Shown here: positions 61,834 to 64,000 of the stretch, piece by piece
Position numbering within the stretch: the first letter of the stretch is position 1
How the letters are laid out: each line of letters opens with the position of its first letter
Assembly: GCA_028768525.1 (NCBI GenBank)
Contig: CP054837.1
Location: 4,522,001-4,586,000, forward strand
DNA length: 64,000 nucleotides
Direction: 5' to 3'
Origin: Desulfobacter sp.
GTDB taxonomy: Bacteria > Desulfobacterota > Desulfobacteria > Desulfobacterales > Desulfobacteraceae
Notes under the pieces: model-generated
What the model was told of the DNA's origin: nothing
The model's input: the letters and a program-made list of their open reading frames with translations, nothing else
The model's database searches: none
Translations under genes and position numbers: made by a program

Positions 61834-64000
61834 TCAGAAGGGCCGGTTTTCAATCACCTTCAGGGCTTCTTCAACCCTTGTCCGGCTGAGCAGGTCGTTG
61901 GCATAACTGCGGCATTGGTCCATGGTGATTTTTGCGATGGACTGCTGCACCCGGGGCAGGAATTTGGGATCCACACTCAGGGTGGAGATTCCGGTGCCCA
62001 GAAGAAAAGGGATAAAATCCGGATCATGGGCCATCTCACCGCATACGGAAACATCAATCCCATGTTTCCGGCCGGCCTTTGCAATGGCGGCAATGCCACG
62101 GCAGACAGCGGGGTGGCATGGGATATAATGTTCGGCTACCAGTTCATTGCTCCGGTCCGCCCCCAGCATGTACTGAACAAAATCATTGGTGCCGATGGCA
62201 AAAAAGTCGGCAATCTGGGCAAATTCATCAATGATGGGCAGAACCGAGGGCAGTTCGATCATCATGCCCACGGCCACGTCCGGTTCATGGGCAATTCCCT
62301 CGCTGTCCAGATCTGCCGCACATTCCGCCACGATCTGCCGTGCCTCGGTGAATTCATCAATGGATGAGATCAATGGGAACATGAGCCTGGCCCCGGTGCT
62401 GCCGTACGCCGCCCGCAGGATGGCGCGGATCTGGGTCTGGAAAATTTCCTTGTACCTGAGGGTGAACCGGATGGATCTCAGGCCAAGAAGGGGATTGGCT
62501 TCATTGGCAAACCCCGCATGGCTCAGGGATTTTTCACCGCCGGCGTCCAGGGTGCGGATGGTGGTGACCCGGTCCTCTCCCACCTGCTGAAAGAGCCGCT
62601 TATAGATGATGTACTGCTCATCCTCCGAGGGGAAACTGGTGCGGATGAGAAAGGGAAATTCGGTCCTGTACAGCCCGACCCCCTCGGCCTTGAGCTCCTT
62701 GGCCAGCCGGATTTCGCTGAGCAGGTTGATATTGGCCAGCAAGCGTATCCGTTCCTTGTCCCGGGTATGGGTGGTTTCAGCCATGTCCCCGGGCCGGGTC
62801 TCGGCTTCGGTGCTGGCCTGGAACAGGGCAAGGGTCTCTTCATCGGGGTTGATGAAAATATTGCCCTGGCCCGTATCCAGCAGCAGCATGGTCTCGCCGG
62901 GCAGGTCCAGGAGCACGGGATCATCGGCAATGATCAAAGGTATATTCAGGGAACGGGCCAGAATGGCCACGTGGGAGGTCATCCCGCCCCCCACCAGGAC
63001 AATGCCCCGGATGCCGTCGGCGGAAAGCTTTAGAATATCCGAGGGGTAAATGTCCCGGACCACGGCAATATTGCCCTTGCTTGAGAATTTGGGGGAATCT
63101 TTGAGGTTGGAGAGCAGCCGGATGCCCAGATCCTCCACATCCACCGCCTTTTCCCTCAGATAGGCATGGGGGCTCTGGGAGAAAATATCAATATATTTCC
63201 CCGCCATGGTCTGGATGGCTTCCACCGGCGGGAGGCCCTTTTCTACCATGGCGGTCATCCTGCCGGTGAAGTTTTTATCCTTGAGCATCATAAAATGGGC
63301 CGTGAAAATCAGGGAGGCGCTTTCAGGCAGGCTGGCGGCAAAATTATCCTGGAGGGCCTTGAGGTCGTCAATGGTTTTATTCAGCGCCTTTTTGAAATCC
63401 GCTGCCGAGTATTCGGCGCCTGAACTGTCCGGCTCAAAGAGCAATGCTTTTTTGTTCAGCCGGGAGGGGCGGATGCTGCCGTAGGCCGATCCTGTGCCGT
63501 TGGATTTTCCCTTGATAAATGAAGGGATGCCCTGGGGCGTTCCCATCACCGGTTGGATTTCCCGATCCTGGGAGAGGGCCATGAGCAGCCGGGCATTTTC
63601 AATGGCCCCGGCCAACTGGGTCACGGCGGTTTTCAGGGCCCGTTCGTCAAAGAGGGTGAAATGGTCCATTTTCCTGTGTTGGACCGCCAGCACCCCTATT
63701 TTGGCCACGCCCCTGCGGATGGGGACGCATAAAAATGAACTGAACGGCTCTTCTCCGGCGTTGTCAAAGAATTTGAATCCCGGGGTGATGGGGGCGTTGC
63801 CCACCCTCAGGATTCTGTCCTGGGAAAAGCACTGGCCTATGAGGCCTTCTCCGGATTTCATCCTGATCCGGTTAACGGCCTGGGGATTCAGCCCCCGGGT
63901 GGCTCTGAGAACCAGATCCCCTGAAAGGGCGTCATAAAGATAAATGGAACAGACGTTGGCTTTCAGGTGTTTGGCAACAAGGGCGACGGTTTTGTCCAGA
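61834..64000 (-). CDS. ptsP: PtsP-type PEP phosphotransferase, N-terminus beyond window
   Basis: The frame is open to the right edge, so the start lies outside; a methionine at 63861 is internal. The visible part begins in a GAF domain (SIYLYDALSGDLVLRA). Enzyme-I domains follow: the phosphohistidine loop (GGGMTSHVAILARSL), then the PEP-binding TIM-barrel (RTDEF-like GVGLYRTEFPFL, GGEKSLSH, CGEMAHDPDFIPFLLGTG). PtsP passes phosphate from PEP to a nitrogen-type HPr protein. About 720 residues are visible. Confidence 0.95.
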   Translation of the reverse strand, partial: LDKTVALVAKHLKANVCSIYLYDALSGDLVLRATRGLNPQAVNRIRMKSGEGLIGQCFSQDRILRVGNAPITPGFKFFDNAGEEPFSSFLCVPIRRGVAKIGVLAVQHRKMDHFTLFDERALKTAVTQLAGAIENARLLMALSQDREIQPVMGTPQGIPSFIKGKSNGTGSAYGSIRPSRLNKKALLFEPDSSGAEYSAADFKKALNKTIDDLKALQDNFAASLPESASLIFTAHFMMLKDKNFTGRMTAMVEKGLPPVEAIQTMAGKYIDIFSQSPHAYLREKAVDVEDLGIRLLSNLKDSPKFSSKGNIAVVRDIYPSDILKLSADGIRGIVLVGGGMTSHVAILARSLNIPLIIADDPVLLDLPGETMLLLDTGQGNIFINPDEETLALFQASTEAETRPGDMAETTHTRDKERIRLLANINLLSEIRLAKELKAEGVGLYRTEFPFLIRTSFPSEDEQYIIYKRLFQQVGEDRVTTIRTLDAGGEKSLSHAGFANEANPLLGLRSIRFTLRYKEIFQTQIRAILRAAYGSTGARLMFPLISSIDEFTEARQIVAECAADLDSEGIAHEPDVAVGMMIELPSVLPIIDEFAQIADFFAIGTNDFVQYMLGADRSNELVAEHYIPCHPAVCRGIAAIAKAGRKHGIDVSVCGEMAHDPDFIPFLLGTGISTLSVDPKFLPRVQQSIAKITMDQCRSYANDLLSRTRVEEALKVIENRPF

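Overview
The window is a stretch of chromosome from what looks like an anaerobic, respiring deltaproteobacterium of the Desulfobacterales (sulfate reducers such as Desulfobacteraceae). This is inferred from gene content: a class III polyhydroxyalkanoate (PHA) synthase locus, an acetate activation and transport unit under sigma-54 control, a rubredoxin-domain rubrerythrin with a small ferredoxin, a heme-binding chemoreceptor, a NifU/NifS pair and many sensory proteins. Codon use is even and moderately GC-rich throughout. No rRNA, tRNA, CRISPR array, insertion sequence or prophage was seen.

Positions 1-13300 form a PHA storage region. It holds a left-edge PHA-synthase-like gene, a NarX/NarL-type two-component pair with a PilZ protein, and the operon small ORF-phaE-phaC-GAF. 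A convergent phaR-phaJ-DUF3141 operon and two small phasin-like genes follow. Two promoters, one for the edge synthase and one for the phasins, share the same operator architecture, TTGTGC-N3-GCACAATTTT-N4-TTGACA-N16-(-10 box). This defines a likely PhaR regulon.

Positions 13300-24350 are an acetate/monocarboxylate uptake and sensing module. A Cache-domain histidine kinase and an NtrC-type regulator are followed by three repeated ACAAC/TTTGT palindromes and a near-consensus sigma-54 promoter. These lead into an OFA-type transporter and acetyl-CoA synthetase. A secreted Cache protein and a long-ectodomain chemoreceptor are convergent with this unit.

Positions 24350-34550 carry envelope genes: a SurA-like lipoprotein, a HAMP protein, a metallopeptidase-like protein, and a compact minus-strand operon of little-known periplasmic and membrane proteins. 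Housekeeping genes (an rRNA-methyltransferase-like gene, DUF309, TIGR02757 and sfsA) lie around them. Positions 34650-39800 are sulfur metabolism: nifU-nifS, and an xre-cysE-cysK operon whose regulator has a cysteine-rich tail. Then come clpB, a split FUSC pair, a sigma-54 activator with a variant GAFSGA loop, and an oxidative-stress operon (rubrerythrin, ferredoxin).

Positions 48000-64000 mix small unknown proteins, a transglutaminase-like enzyme, a short MetE-like protein, universal stress proteins, DUF362, a thioesterase and cmoM. A GAF/atypical-kinase/Usp cluster, a c-heme chemoreceptor, an alanine/glycine symporter and the 3' part of ptsP close the window.
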